32,639 bases of DNA from Ardenticatenales bacterium. GTDB taxonomy: Bacteria; Chloroflexota; Anaerolineae; Promineifilales; UBA4811. Shown in pieces: positions 24,945-32,639 of this stretch. Each line of letters begins with the position of its first letter. The first letter of the stretch is position 1. The stretch spans positions 1-32,639 of the forward strand of contig JAUVHW010000011.1 in the NCBI GenBank assembly GCA_030593075.1, given 5' to 3'. A program made the translations under genes and the position numbers. Under the pieces are notes generated by a model. It was given only the letters and a program-made list of their open reading frames with translations, had not been told where the DNA came from and did not search any database.

Positions 24945-25280
24945 GTGGAAAGGAATGAGAAGAGCGGGCTGCTCTATCCCAACAAGCTGGCGCGTGTCTA
25001 TCTGGAAGCTATGGAGGAGCTAGCAGGCCCCAATGGCCTAGCAGCTGCCTTCCGAACAGCAGGACTTGCCGAGCTGACCAACGACTATCCCCCCTGCAAT
25101 CTGGACAAGGCGTTCGATTCGTTAGCCTACTCCACGGTAAACGGCGCGTTGGATGAGATCTACGGTCCAGACGGCGGCCGCGCTCTTGGGCTGCGGGAAG
25201 GCCGCGAGTCGTTTGCGCCTGGCCGGAAGGGCTTTGGCCCACCGGCAGGCGTGGGAGGCGCGGCTGCCGGTGCGTACTGA
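24945..25280 (+). CDS. Small protein of unknown function, possibly frameshifted near its 3' end
   Basis: 111 residues from GTG, with GGAGG 6 bases upstream. No named family can be assigned with certainty. The N-terminus (NKLARVYLEAMEELAGPNGLAAAF) and the middle (ELTNDYPPCNLDKAFDSLAYSTVNGALDEIYGPDGGRALGLREGR) look like a conserved alpha-helical domain. After KGFG the sequence becomes a Gly/Ala run (PPAGVGGAAAGAY) and stops. The next frame stays open from there to 25347 and encodes [20 protein letters not shown]. It ends in a GTGA overlap with the GT2 start, the usual sign of translational coupling, so an ancestral gene may have continued in that frame. A genuine short protein is the alternative. 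Confidence 0.7.
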   Translation: MERNEKSGLLYPNKLARVYLEAMEELAGPNGLAAAFRTAGLAELTNDYPPCNLDKAFDSLAYSTVNGALDEIYGPDGGRALGLREGRESFAPGRKGFGPPAGVGGAAAGAY

Positions 25281-25343
25281 GGCCTCGCCAGCGGTGGCAC
25301 AGGACTACTCACATCATCGCCAGGACCGTGCAGGATTCGCAAC

Positions 25344-26099
25344 GTGAGAGTCGTCGTCGTAATCCCCACCTATAACGAGGCGGAGAACCTGCCACTGATC
25401 GCCGCAGAGCTATGGGCGCTGGACACCGCGGGAATCGAGATTCTGGTAGTGGATGACAGCTCCCCTGATGGAACCGGCGAGATAGCGGATGACCTGGTCA
25501 AGCGCCGGCCGGGCGATATCCACGTTATTCACCGGCCCGAGAAGGGCGGACTGGGGACCGCCTACATCACTGGCTTCAACTGGGCTCTAGACTCCGGGGC
25601 AGATCTGGTCATCCAGATGGATGCGGACTTTTCGCACTCACCCAGTCACATCCCTCGGTTCTTGGAGGAGATCCAGTCATACGACGTCGTGGTAGGCTCT
25701 CGCTACGTGGGAGGGGGAAAGCTCGACGAGCGGTGGGGTTTCGGCCGCCACCTCCTGAGCTGGTGGGCCAACAGCGTCTACACTCGCCTGATACTAGGAC
25801 TCAGCTCTAAAGACGCGACGGCCGGTTTCAAGTGCTGGCGCGCTGACACGCTGCGGGGGATAGACCTGAGAAGAGTCCGCTCCAGCGGTTACGTCTTCCA
25901 GGTGGAGATGGCTTATTTGGCACAGAAGATGGGTTACCGGTCCGTAGAGATCCCCATCTACTTTGAGGATCGCCGCGTCGGGAGCTCCAAGATGACCATG
26001 CCGGTGAAGCTCGAGGCAGCCTGGCGGGTGTGGGAGGTCAAGTGGCGACACCGCCATCTGACACCGGCCCACAGACGGAAACTGCCCAATAAGAACTAG
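25344..26099 (+). CDS. Polyprenol/dolichyl-phosphate mannosyltransferase-type GT2 (DPM1-like)
   Basis: A 251-residue family-2 glycosyltransferase with a GT-A fold: [38 protein letters not shown], then [32 protein letters not shown], where the DAD is the metal-binding motif. Further on are [10 protein letters not shown] and [12 protein letters not shown], characteristic of DPM1/Ppm1 catalytic domains. No C-terminal membrane helices are present, so it is probably a peripheral membrane enzyme. It loads a sugar, most likely mannose or a related hexose, on a lipid phosphate at the cytoplasmic face. The start is GTG, overlapping the stop of the preceding open frame. The next gene, encoding a YfhO-flippase fusion, makes it the likely donor-synthesis step of a surface glycosylation system. 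Confidence 0.93.
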   Translation: MRVVVVIPTYNEAENLPLIAAELWALDTAGIEILVVDDSSPDGTGEIADDLVKRRPGDIHVIHRPEKGGLGTAYITGFNWALDSGADLVIQMDADFSHSPSHIPRFLEEIQSYDVVVGSRYVGGGKLDERWGFGRHLLSWWANSVYTRLILGLSSKDATAGFKCWRADTLRGIDLRRVRSSGYVFQVEMAYLAQKMGYRSVEIPIYFEDRRVGSSKMTMPVKLEAAWRVWEVKWRHRHLTPAHRRKLPNKN

Positions 26100-26115
26100 A
26101 TGAGGAACTGGGAAT

Positions 26116-26153
26116 GACCAATGACCACGCAGGCGGTCATTGGTCGTTTTTTT
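26116..26153 (+). terminator. Strong intrinsic terminator directly ahead of the YfhO-flippase gene
   Basis: GACCAATGACC-ACGCAGGC-GGTCATTGGTC is a perfect 11-bp stem with an 8-nt loop, followed by G and seven T. It lies 17 bp past the GT2 stop and ends 5 bases before the next start codon. It is the only classical U-tailed terminator in the window. Confidence 0.92.
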
Positions 26154-26158
26154 GTGTC

Positions 26159-29100
26159 ATGAAAGCACTCCGCCGGTTCATTCCCGATCTTTTTGCGGCA
26201 GGAATACTGCTCCTGCTGCCTCTGGTGATGTTCTGGCCAGTGACCTGCGGAGATCGCACGCTGATTCCGGCTGACAATCTCTTCCAGTGGGCACCCTGGA
26301 AGTCATACGCCGAGGAGTACGGGGTAGAGACCCCCCACAACGAACTGCTCAGCGATCTGCTGCTGGAGAACTATGCGTGGAAGCGATTCATTCTGCAGTC
26401 GCTGCGCGAACGCCAGATTCCTCTATGGAGCCCCTACCTGTTTGCCGGAGCCCCCTTTCTGGCGAGCGGACAGCACTCGGCCCTCTACCCCTTTGGCCTG
26501 ATCTACCTGATGCTGCCGCTGGAGCGTGCGTACGGCGTGTTCACCGTCAGCCAACTCCTACTGGCAGGTATCTTTGCCTACCTGTTCGCGCGCGTTCTGG
26601 GGATCAAGAGGCCTGGCTCGCTGCTGGCGGCGATTACCTTTCAGCTGTGCGGCTACGTCTTGGTCAGCGTGGACTTTCCCATGATGCTCGCCGGATCCGC
26701 CTGGCTTCCTTTCCTGCTCACCATGATCGAGTTGGTGATTCGCCAGCAGCCGGCGCCGGGAGGGCGGCCAGCTACGGTACCGTGGGTCGTTCTGGGCGCG
26801 GCCGGGCTGGGCATGCAATTGCTGGCCGGGCATGGCGAGAACACCTACCTCACCCTTTTCGTGATGGGGCTCTACGCCGCCTGGCGACTAGGCGCTGAGA
26901 CCACCCGACGGAGGACCGGCGGCGATTCGGACCGGCCGCTGCCGCGCACCCACCCGAGTCGCGCTCTGCTGCGCCCCGCCCTCTGGCTCACAGTCATGGT
27001 CTTGCTGGGGATAGGACTGGGCTCCGTTCAGTTCATTCCTTTCATCGAGCTCGTCCAGCACAATTTCCGCGAGGGGGCGGTTTCGCTGGAGGAGGTGCTC
27101 AGCTGGGCGTATCCCTGGAGACGGCTGATCGCATTCCTGGCCCCCAACTTTTTTGGCAACCCCAGCCACCACAGCTACTTTGACCTGTTCAGCTGGCGGA
27201 CAGAGGCGGTGACGGCCAATGTCTATGGAGACCCGATCTTCAAGATAGACTGGGGTATCAAGAACTATGTGGAAGGCGGGGCCTACCTCGGCATCCTTCC
27301 TCTCCTGCTGGCAGCGATAGCAGTGCTGGGCAGCCTGCAGCGACGGGGACGCCGTTCCAGGACATCGGTATGGTTCTTTGCCCTGCTCGCTTTGGCCTCG
27401 CTCAGTTTCATTTTCCCCACCGGCGCCTATGCCATCATCCACTCCATACCGGTGATCAACCAATCCCACTCACCCTTCCGCTGGGTATTCCCGCTCTCGC
27501 TGAGTGCGGCAGTCCTGGCAGGATGGGGTTTCGAGGAGCTAGCTGCAGCTGAATCCAGCAGCCGGAAGGTTAGATGGCTGTCTCTGCTGGCTCTGGTGGG
27601 CGGCCTAGCAGGGATGGTCGGGCTGGGCGTGAGCCGGGTCCTCTTTGACCGGTTGGAGCCGCTGCTGGAGACGGTTTTCCGCGGGTTAGCCAGAGCACCA
27701 GGGGCATTCTCTGACGTGCGCGCCTTCTACAGCTATGAGTTCCGCCAGTTGACGGTTACCGCCCTGATGCTGCTGGCGGCCGGACTCGTGCTGTGCCTCG
27801 CCCGCCGGGCGGTGGTCGTCAGAGGCCGGCCGCTCTGGCAGCCGCTGGCCCTGGGGCTGGTGGCTGTGGACCTGGCGTTGGCTACCTGGGCCTTTCACCC
27901 GGCGGCCGACCCCGCCCTTCTGGAGGTCAAGCCCGAGCTGATTCAGTTCCTCGAATCTCAGCCCGGTCACTGGCGGCTGACGACATTCAATCCGCATGGC
28001 GACAACCCGCTCCACGCCAACACCCCCTGGCTGTACGATTTGCAGGACGTGCGTGGATACGATTCCATCATCACGAGGCGGTACGTCGACTATATGAGGG
28101 CTATCGAACCTCAGGGCGAACTGCTCCACAACCGGGTTCAGCCGATCACGAATTGGCAGAGCCTGAACTCCCCACTGCTCGACCTCCTAAACACCAAGTA
28201 TGTGATTACTTCCGAGAGGCTGGCCCTACCCAAGTTGGCCTTGGTCTGGGAAGGGGAGGGGCTGCGGGTGTACGAGAACCTGGCCGTCGCCCCTCGTGCC
28301 TTTACCCTCCCACAGAGCTCAACGGTGATCGCGAGCGACCCGCTGGCGGCCATGAAAGAGTACGATCCACGCAACTATGTGGTCAGGGATCTGGAGCGCG
28401 GTGACCCTGGTCTTCCTGATACCCCGCATCCCGGCTCGCTCACGCCGGCGACCATTGCGCAGTACGGCTCTCAGGAGGTACTGGTTGACGCCCACTCTGA
28501 CGAACCATCCTGGCTCATATTGACGGACAGCTACTTCCCAGGCTGGAAGGCCTTCGTCAGGCCGCTGGGCGGTAAAGAAGCCGACGAGAAGGACGCCGAG
28601 ATCTTTCCGGTGGACGGCAACTTTCGCGGGGTGCGACTGGACCCGGGCGCGTGGACAGTGCGCTTCAAGTACAGCCCGATGAGCTTCAAGGTGGGTCTCT
28701 TTGGCAGCTTCATGGCGGCCGTAGCGATGGTTTTCCTGGGCGCGGTCTGGCTGTGGCGCTACGCGTATCGCGAGAGCGCGGCCGACTCTACCGTCCGCCG
28801 GGTTGCCAAGAACAGCCTGGCACCCATGGCGCTCAGCCTGTTCAACCGGGGGATTGACTTTGCTTTCGCAATGCTGATGCTGCGCATCCTGGGGGCAGAG
28901 AACACAGGCAAATACTACGTTGCGATCGTCATTGCCGGCTGGTTCGAGATTCTGGCCAATTTCGGCCTCAACACGCTCCTGACCCGTGAGGTGTCAAAGG
29001 AGGGCGGCACCGCCAACCTCTACCTGGTGAACACTACCGTCCTGCGCCTGCTCACCAGCTTGGTCGCAGCGGTCCCCATCGCCCTTTACCTGCTCACTCT

Positions 29101-30304
29101 GGGTGCCAGCGCAGACCCGTTGGCCAGGGAGACCACGCTGGCACTCTGGCTGCTCATCATTGGTATGATTCCGGCTGGCGCCAACACCGGCCTTACGGCC
29201 CTCTTTTACGCCTACGAGCAAGCAGAAGTCCCAGCGGCCGTCTCGACCGTGGCCACCATCCTCAAGGTCACGCTCGGCACCCTGGTGCTGCTGCTGGGGA
29301 TGAGCTTTGTAGGTCTGGCGGGGGCGTCCATTGTGGTCAACCTGACGACAATGCTGCTGCTAGGCGCCATGGCATTCCGCACCTACTTTGTGCCACGATG
29401 GGAGCTGGACTGGAAACTGCAGTGGGATATGGTGACCGAGAGCTTTCCGCTGATGCTCAATCACTTGCTGGCGACTCTCTTTTTCAAGGTGGACGTATTG
29501 CTGCTGGAGAGGCTTGGCGGCAGCTCAGGGGTCAGCAGCGATACGGTGGTCGGCTGGTACCGGACAGGCTACATGTGGATAGACGCCCTGAACCTCTTAC
29601 CATCGCTCTTTACCTTCGCCGCCTTTCCGGTGCTGAGCCGGCAGGCCGAGGACCACCGGGAAACCATGGCAGAGACCTACCGGCTGGCGGTCAAGCTGCT
29701 GGTGATCATCGCTCTGCCCCTAGCAGTAGTGACGACTGGTGTCGCGCACTTTCTCATCCGGGTTCTGGGCGGAGCCGAGTACCTGCCCCACGGCGCTGTC
29801 GCGTTACAGATCATGGTCTGGTCCATTCCTGTGGGCTGGATCAACAGCATCACCAACTATGTGCTCATCGCCCTCGGCCGGCAGCGCCTGTTGACCCGAG
29901 CGTTCGTGATCGGGTTCGGGTTCAACCTGGTGGCCAACCTGCTGCTGGTGCCTCGCTATGGCTATCCTGCCACGGCCGCTATCGCCATCATCTCCGAAAT
30001 AGCGCTCCTGATCGCCTTCTACGTCTGTCTGCGGCCGGCCCTGGGCCCGGTTCCCTGGGCGGGCATGCTCTGGCGGCCGGTGGTGGCAGCCGCTATCATG
30101 GCGGCCGTCACCTGGGCTGGCTGGCGGCTCCACTGGGCGCTGGGCCTCGCGGCCGGGGGTGGTGTCTACATCGCGGCCTTGGCGCTGTTGGGCGTCTTGA
30201 CCTCGGCCGAGCGACAGGTCCTGACGGGTCTCCTGCCTGATCGGTTCAGGAGAGATGCCGGCGCCCAGCCAGTGTCTGAGAAAGAGGCAGGGCGCCTGGT
30301 CTGA
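26159..30304 (+). CDS. Fusion of a YfhO-type GT-C membrane protein and a Wzx-type polysaccharide flippase
   Basis: A 1381-residue membrane protein. The first ~870 residues are YfhO-like: an N-terminal helix (LFAAGILLLLPLVMFWPVT), the extracytoplasmic loop WAPWKSYAEEYG and LPLWSPYLFAG-like IPLWSPYLFAGAPFLASGQ, about a dozen helices, then a soluble region with YDLQDVRGYDSI, LLNTKYVITSERL and SYFPGWKAFV, and a closing helix. From about residue 880 a complete lipid-linked oligosaccharide flippase of about 500 residues follows: SLFNRGIDFAFAMLMLRILGAENTGKYYVA, FEILANFGLNTLLTREVSK, and repeated 12-14-helix hydrophobicity. The track start (26114) lies inside the terminator stem; ATG 26159 keeps the first helix. 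No Shine-Dalgarno is visible. Inferred role: flipping a lipid-P-sugar and transferring it to a surface acceptor. Confidence 0.9.
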   Translation: MKALRRFIPDLFAAGILLLLPLVMFWPVTCGDRTLIPADNLFQWAPWKSYAEEYGVETPHNELLSDLLLENYAWKRFILQSLRERQIPLWSPYLFAGAPFLASGQHSALYPFGLIYLMLPLERAYGVFTVSQLLLAGIFAYLFARVLGIKRPGSLLAAITFQLCGYVLVSVDFPMMLAGSAWLPFLLTMIELVIRQQPAPGGRPATVPWVVLGAAGLGMQLLAGHGENTYLTLFVMGLYAAWRLGAETTRRRTGGDSDRPLPRTHPSRALLRPALWLTVMVLLGIGLGSVQFIPFIELVQHNFREGAVSLEEVLSWAYPWRRLIAFLAPNFFGNPSHHSYFDLFSWRTEAVTANVYGDPIFKIDWGIKNYVEGGAYLGILPLLLAAIAVLGSLQRRGRRSRTSVWFFALLALASLSFIFPTGAYAIIHSIPVINQSHSPFRWVFPLSLSAAVLAGWGFEELAAAESSSRKVRWLSLLALVGGLAGMVGLGVSRVLFDRLEPLLETVFRGLARAPGAFSDVRAFYSYEFRQLTVTALMLLAAGLVLCLARRAVVVRGRPLWQPLALGLVAVDLALATWAFHPAADPALLEVKPELIQFLESQPGHWRLTTFNPHGDNPLHANTPWLYDLQDVRGYDSIITRRYVDYMRAIEPQGELLHNRVQPITNWQSLNSPLLDLLNTKYVITSERLALPKLALVWEGEGLRVYENLAVAPRAFTLPQSSTVIASDPLAAMKEYDPRNYVVRDLERGDPGLPDTPHPGSLTPATIAQYGSQEVLVDAHSDEPSWLILTDSYFPGWKAFVRPLGGKEADEKDAEIFPVDGNFRGVRLDPGAWTVRFKYSPMSFKVGLFGSFMAAVAMVFLGAVWLWRYAYRESAADSTVRRVAKNSLAPMALSLFNRGIDFAFAMLMLRILGAENTGKYYVAIVIAGWFEILANFGLNTLLTREVSKEGGTANLYLVNTTVLRLLTSLVAAVPIALYLLTLGASADPLARETTLALWLLIIGMIPAGANTGLTALFYAYEQAEVPAAVSTVATILKVTLGTLVLLLGMSFVGLAGASIVVNLTTMLLLGAMAFRTYFVPRWELDWKLQWDMVTESFPLMLNHLLATLFFKVDVLLLERLGGSSGVSSDTVVGWYRTGYMWIDALNLLPSLFTFAAFPVLSRQAEDHRETMAETYRLAVKLLVIIALPLAVVTTGVAHFLIRVLGGAEYLPHGAVALQIMVWSIPVGWINSITNYVLIALGRQRLLTRAFVIGFGFNLVANLLLVPRYGYPATAAIAIISEIALLIAFYVCLRPALGPVPWAGMLWRPVVAAAIMAAVTWAGWRLHWALGLAAGGGVYIAALALLGVLTSAERQVLTGLLPDRFRRDAGAQPVSEKEAGRLV

Positions 30305-30484
30305 ACGTCCAAGACATCCTGCTGGGTCCGCTGTGCGAGAGTCGGGGTCCTGGCCCGCTCCCCGTCCCTCCGCCGTTGCCAAGGCACGGGGGAGGGGGTG
30401 GCTCTCGCGGCGCTGCGCGCAGTCAGCAAGCTTCGGAGTACGGCGGCGCCAGATTGGACCAGCCAACCTGCTCGCGAGGACGCA

Positions 30485-30508
30485 CCTCCCCCCCGCCGAG
30501 CGGGGAGG
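30485..30508. repeat. GC-rich hairpin ahead of the DUF559 remnant
   Basis: cctcccc and ggggagg flank a short GC-rich centre. The surrounding 235 bp between the fusion gene and the DUF559 remnant contain other C-run/G-run stretches and no convincing gene. Confidence 0.35.
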
Positions 30509-30539
30509 ATAGAGAGGCGGGCCACAATCGGAGCCCCAC

Positions 30540-30967
30540 CTGAGCAGACGCAGACGCTGGCGCACAACCGAGGCGATTCAGCAACGGGCGACAGGACTGC
30601 GGCGAAAGCAGACCCCGGCCGAGACGAAGCTCTGGACCAGGCTTCGGCGCAGGCAGCTGGGCGGCATGAGGTTCCGCAGCCGGCACCCCATCGGCCGCTT
30701 CATCGTCGACTCTTGCTGCATTGCCCAGAAGCTGGTGATCGAGATAGACGGCCCCAGCCACCCGACAGACCAGCAGCAGGAGGAGGCTCGCACGGCCTGG
30801 CTGGAGGAGCAAGGATCAGAGTGCTTGGGTTCACAAGCCAGCAGTTGCATCGGCAACTCGACGGCGTGCTGGAGCAGATCGCGCGTGAGTGTAACACGGT
30901 CCGGCCGCCAGGTGACGGACAGTGCCGTGGCTGGCGTGACATGCCACTCCGCTCAGCCAAGAGCTAG
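30540..30967 (+). pseudogene. DUF559 (Vsr-like endonuclease domain) gene, frameshifted and without a standard start
   Basis: One frame reads RRRRWRTTEAIQQRATGLRR, PAETKLWTRLRRRQLGGMRF, HPIGRFIVDSCCIAQKLVIE and IDGPSH...ARTAWLEEQG, the standard DUF559 sequence in order (family form: RFRRQHPIGRFIVDFYC, LVIEIDG, WLEERGYRVLRF). It then loses similarity. The next frame continues it as IRVLGFTSQQLHRQLDGVLEQIARE to TAG at 30967. A single missing base near 30809-30816 explains the break. No ATG or GTG opens the frame; a CTG at 30540 with GGAG 6 bases upstream is the only candidate. DUF559 proteins resemble very-short-patch-repair and restriction endonucleases but have no proven role. Confidence 0.82.
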
Positions 30968-31022
30968 GCAGCCAGATGCGCGCGGCCGTCAGAGAACGCT
31001 GGCGCGAAGGTTCTGGCTGAGG

Positions 31023-31028
31023 TAGAAT
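31023..31028 (+). promoter_or_regulatory. Possible -10 box of asnS
   Basis: TAGAAT lies about 53 bp before the asnS ATG; the -35 region (TGGCGC at 17 bases) is poor. The leader contains a small hairpin, CGACTC-GCGAT-GAGTCG, just before the GAGGAGA ribosome-binding site, which may modulate initiation. Confidence 0.3.
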
Positions 31029-31080
31029 CCTGCCTCTGCAACCCCCGACTCGCGATGAGTCGAGAGCGAGGAGACAGCGT

Positions 31081-32418
31081 ATGGCAGATGTCATCCGGAT
31101 TGAGGAGGTCAGCGCCCATGTGGGCGAGACCGTGGCCATCAAGGGCTGGCTCTACCTGAAAACGGGCAAGGGAAAGCTTCAATTCCTGCGGGTGCGCGAC
31201 GGTACGGGCATTATCCAGGCAGTCGTCTTTAAGAAGGACGTGCCGGCCGAGGTGTTCGAAGCCGCGCGGCGACTGAGCCAGGAATCGTCATTGGTGATGA
31301 CGGGTACCATCCGGGCGGACCCACGGGCTCCAGGAATCCCAGGTGGCTATGAACTCGGAGTCGATGACCTGCAGATAGTCCAGGTGGCAGACGAGTACCC
31401 CATCACGCCAAAGGAGCACGGCGTCGAGTTCCTGCAGGACCACCGCCATCTCTGGATTCGCTCCTCTCGCCAATGGGCCATCCTGCGGGTGCGGGCGACG
31501 GTGATCATGGCCATCCGTGACTGGCTGGACAGCAACGGTTATGTCAACGTGGATACGCCCATTCTGACACCGGCCGCCGGAGAGGGCACCACTACGCTGT
31601 TTGAGGTGGACTATTTCGGGCAGCCGACCTACCTGGCGCAGACAGGGCAGTTGTACAATGAGGCGGACATCTATAGCTTTGGCAAGGTCTATTGCTTTGG
31701 TCCCACCTTCCGCGCGGAAAAGTCCAAGACCCGTCGCCACCTGACCGAGTTCTGGATGGTTGAACCGGAAGTCGCGTTCTGCGATCTGGACGACCTGATG
31801 GGCATTGAGGAGGAGTTTGTCTCCCACATCGTGCGGCGCACGCTGGAGGAGCGGGGACCTGAGCTGGGATTGCTGGAGCGGGATACCAGCGCCCTGGAGA
31901 GGGTGGAACCGCCCTTCCCTCGCATCTCCTACGACGAAGCGCTGGAGAAGCTGGCTGCCATCCGGGCGGAGACCCAGGACCCGGTACTCAAGGAGGCTCT
32001 TGCTCTGGAGTGGGGCAGCGATTTCGGCTCACCCCACGAGACAGCGCTAACCAAGCTCTACGATAAGCCGGTCTTTGTCTACGGCTACCCCACAGCCTGC
32101 AAGGCGTTCTATATGGAACCCTGGCCCGGCCGGCCCGAGGTGAGCAAGAGCGTTGACCTGCTGGCGCCCGAGGGCTTTGGGGAGATCATTGGCGGCAGCG
32201 AGCGAATCAGCGACCCCGCGCTGCTGGAACAGCGCATCCGGGAGCACGATCTGCCCCCGGAGGCATTCACCTGGTACGTTGACCTGCGCAAGTTCGGCAG
32301 CGTGCCGCACTCTGGCTTTGGGCTGGGGGTGGAGCGGACGGTGGCCTGGATAACCGGCACAAGGCACATCCGCGAGACTAGTCCCTACCCGCGGATGCTC
32401 AACCGCATCTATCCATAG
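31081..32418 (+). CDS. asnS: Asparaginyl-tRNA synthetase
   Basis: A 445-residue class IIb synthetase that charges tRNA-Asn with asparagine. The N-terminal OB-fold anticodon-binding domain ([26 protein letters not shown]) is followed by the catalytic core. AsnRS rather than AspRS is indicated by [20 protein letters not shown] and [20 protein letters not shown]. Motif 2 is [21 protein letters not shown] and motif 3 is [22 protein letters not shown] precedes the ATG by 6 bases. Length and motifs are normal, with no sign of damage. It is a single-gene unit followed by a long imperfect hairpin. Confidence 0.96.
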   Translation: MADVIRIEEVSAHVGETVAIKGWLYLKTGKGKLQFLRVRDGTGIIQAVVFKKDVPAEVFEAARRLSQESSLVMTGTIRADPRAPGIPGGYELGVDDLQIVQVADEYPITPKEHGVEFLQDHRHLWIRSSRQWAILRVRATVIMAIRDWLDSNGYVNVDTPILTPAAGEGTTTLFEVDYFGQPTYLAQTGQLYNEADIYSFGKVYCFGPTFRAEKSKTRRHLTEFWMVEPEVAFCDLDDLMGIEEEFVSHIVRRTLEERGPELGLLERDTSALERVEPPFPRISYDEALEKLAAIRAETQDPVLKEALALEWGSDFGSPHETALTKLYDKPVFVYGYPTACKAFYMEPWPGRPEVSKSVDLLAPEGFGEIIGGSERISDPALLEQRIREHDLPPEAFTWYVDLRKFGSVPHSGFGLGVERTVAWITGTRHIRETSPYPRMLNRIYP

Positions 32419-32461
32419 CCGGAGGGACCGAGCACCCATCCGGCTGGCTCGTCCTGCCCGC

Positions 32462-32517
32462 TACCCTGGCCCTGCGTGATTGGGGCGCGCAAGGCGCCGC
32501 CAACCACAGGCAGGGTA
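32462..32517. terminator. Imperfect bidirectional hairpin between convergent genes
   Basis: TACCCTG at the left pairs with CAGGGTA at the right, with further inner pairing (CCTG/CAGG, TTGG/CCAA, GGCGC/GCGCC) and a few bulges. It separates asnS from the convergent minus-strand gene. No U-tract is present on either side. Confidence 0.4.
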
Positions 32518-32526
32518 CGTTGCCTA

Positions 32527-32639
32527 CTAGGCTCCGAACTTGGTCAGGCGGCCGGCGTGGGCGAGCGAGAGCGTCATCAGCTCGGTAGCCGGAAAGATGC
32601 CCAGCGAACCCTTGAGGCACTCGGTCTCGCCGTAGGCCT
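32527..32639 (-). CDS. C-terminal end of an unrecognised protein (partial, N-terminus off the right edge)
   Basis: Not in the ORF track. Hand translation of the minus strand from the edge gives 36 residues, AYGETECLKGSLGIFPATEL then MTLSLAHAGRLTKFGA, ending in TAG. The composition is protein-like, and the long hairpin just downstream fits a gene end. I do not recognise the family and assign no function. Confidence 0.55.
   Translation of the reverse strand, partial: AYGETECLKGSLGIFPATELMTLSLAHAGRLTKFGA

Noticed and set aside
26114-26158. ORF-track start of the fusion gene
   Set aside because: These codons are the stem, loop and T-run of an intrinsic terminator; the first membrane helix begins after ATG 26159.
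26888-27469. 193-aa minus-strand ORF within the YfhO part
   Set aside because: Antisense shadow of the fusion gene with a Gln/Glu/Arg-rich, non-protein-like composition.
30305-30539. ORFs in the gap after the fusion gene
   Set aside because: Their translations are Arg/Pro/Ala-rich low complexity in all frames and none has a ribosome-binding site.
1-32639. CRISPR arrays, prophage genes, integrases or transposase genes
   Set aside because: I saw no regularly spaced repeats and no recombinase, transposase or phage structural ORF; the only mobile-element candidate is the 144-bp non-coding element.

Overview
This is a GC-rich (about 60%), gene-dense bacterial window with mostly single-copy housekeeping and transport genes. 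It most resembles a member of the Chloroflexota. The clues are lipoproteins with PT-rich linkers, a MoxR/DUF58 pair, a DUF348-G5-3D protein next to rsmA, a very large YfhO-type protein, and an SRP RNA that includes an Alu domain. The taxonomic call is an inference from gene style; no rRNA is present.

Region 1 (1-8337, minus strand) is amino-acid uptake. It holds a complete branched-chain amino acid ABC operon in the order livK - hairpin - livH - livM - livG - livF, followed by a family-3 solute-binding lipoprotein that runs off the left edge. LivM has an extra N-terminal membrane domain. Upstream of livK lies a DAO-family FAD amine oxidoreductase. Region 2 (8338-10694, minus) is a two-gene membrane-microdomain operon, an NfeD-like protein then a flotillin, with a near-consensus promoter and a terminator-like hairpin.

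Region 3 (10695-13270, plus) is a MoxR AAA+ ATPase and a DUF58 protein behind an extended -10 promoter. It converges on and overlaps rsmA. Region 4 (13230-18917, minus) reads slt (apparently leaderless), tRNA-Ser(GGA), a large SRP RNA with its own strong promoter, a YabE/RpfB-like DUF348-G5-3D protein and rsmA. A 144-bp MITE-like inverted-repeat element sits exactly between the probable tRNA-Ser promoter and the tRNA.

Region 5 (18918-24864) has an EamA transporter and a lone hypF on minus. Divergent from hypF is a UvrD-like protein whose helicase motifs look degraded. Region 6 (24839-30304, plus) has a small unrecognised protein (possibly frameshifted), a DPM1-type GT2 glycosyltransferase and a 1381-residue fusion of a YfhO-type membrane protein with a Wzx-type flippase. 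An intrinsic terminator ends six bases before the fusion's start codon. These two genes look like a compact sugar-carrier, flipping and transfer system, and this is the most interesting part of the window. Region 7 (30305-32639) has a frameshifted DUF559 endonuclease-like gene, asnS and the C-terminal end of an unrecognised minus-strand gene.

Recurring features are strong sigma70-like promoters (TTGACN-16/17-TANNNT) and stable hairpins after genes that lack a U-tract; only one classical U-tailed terminator was found.
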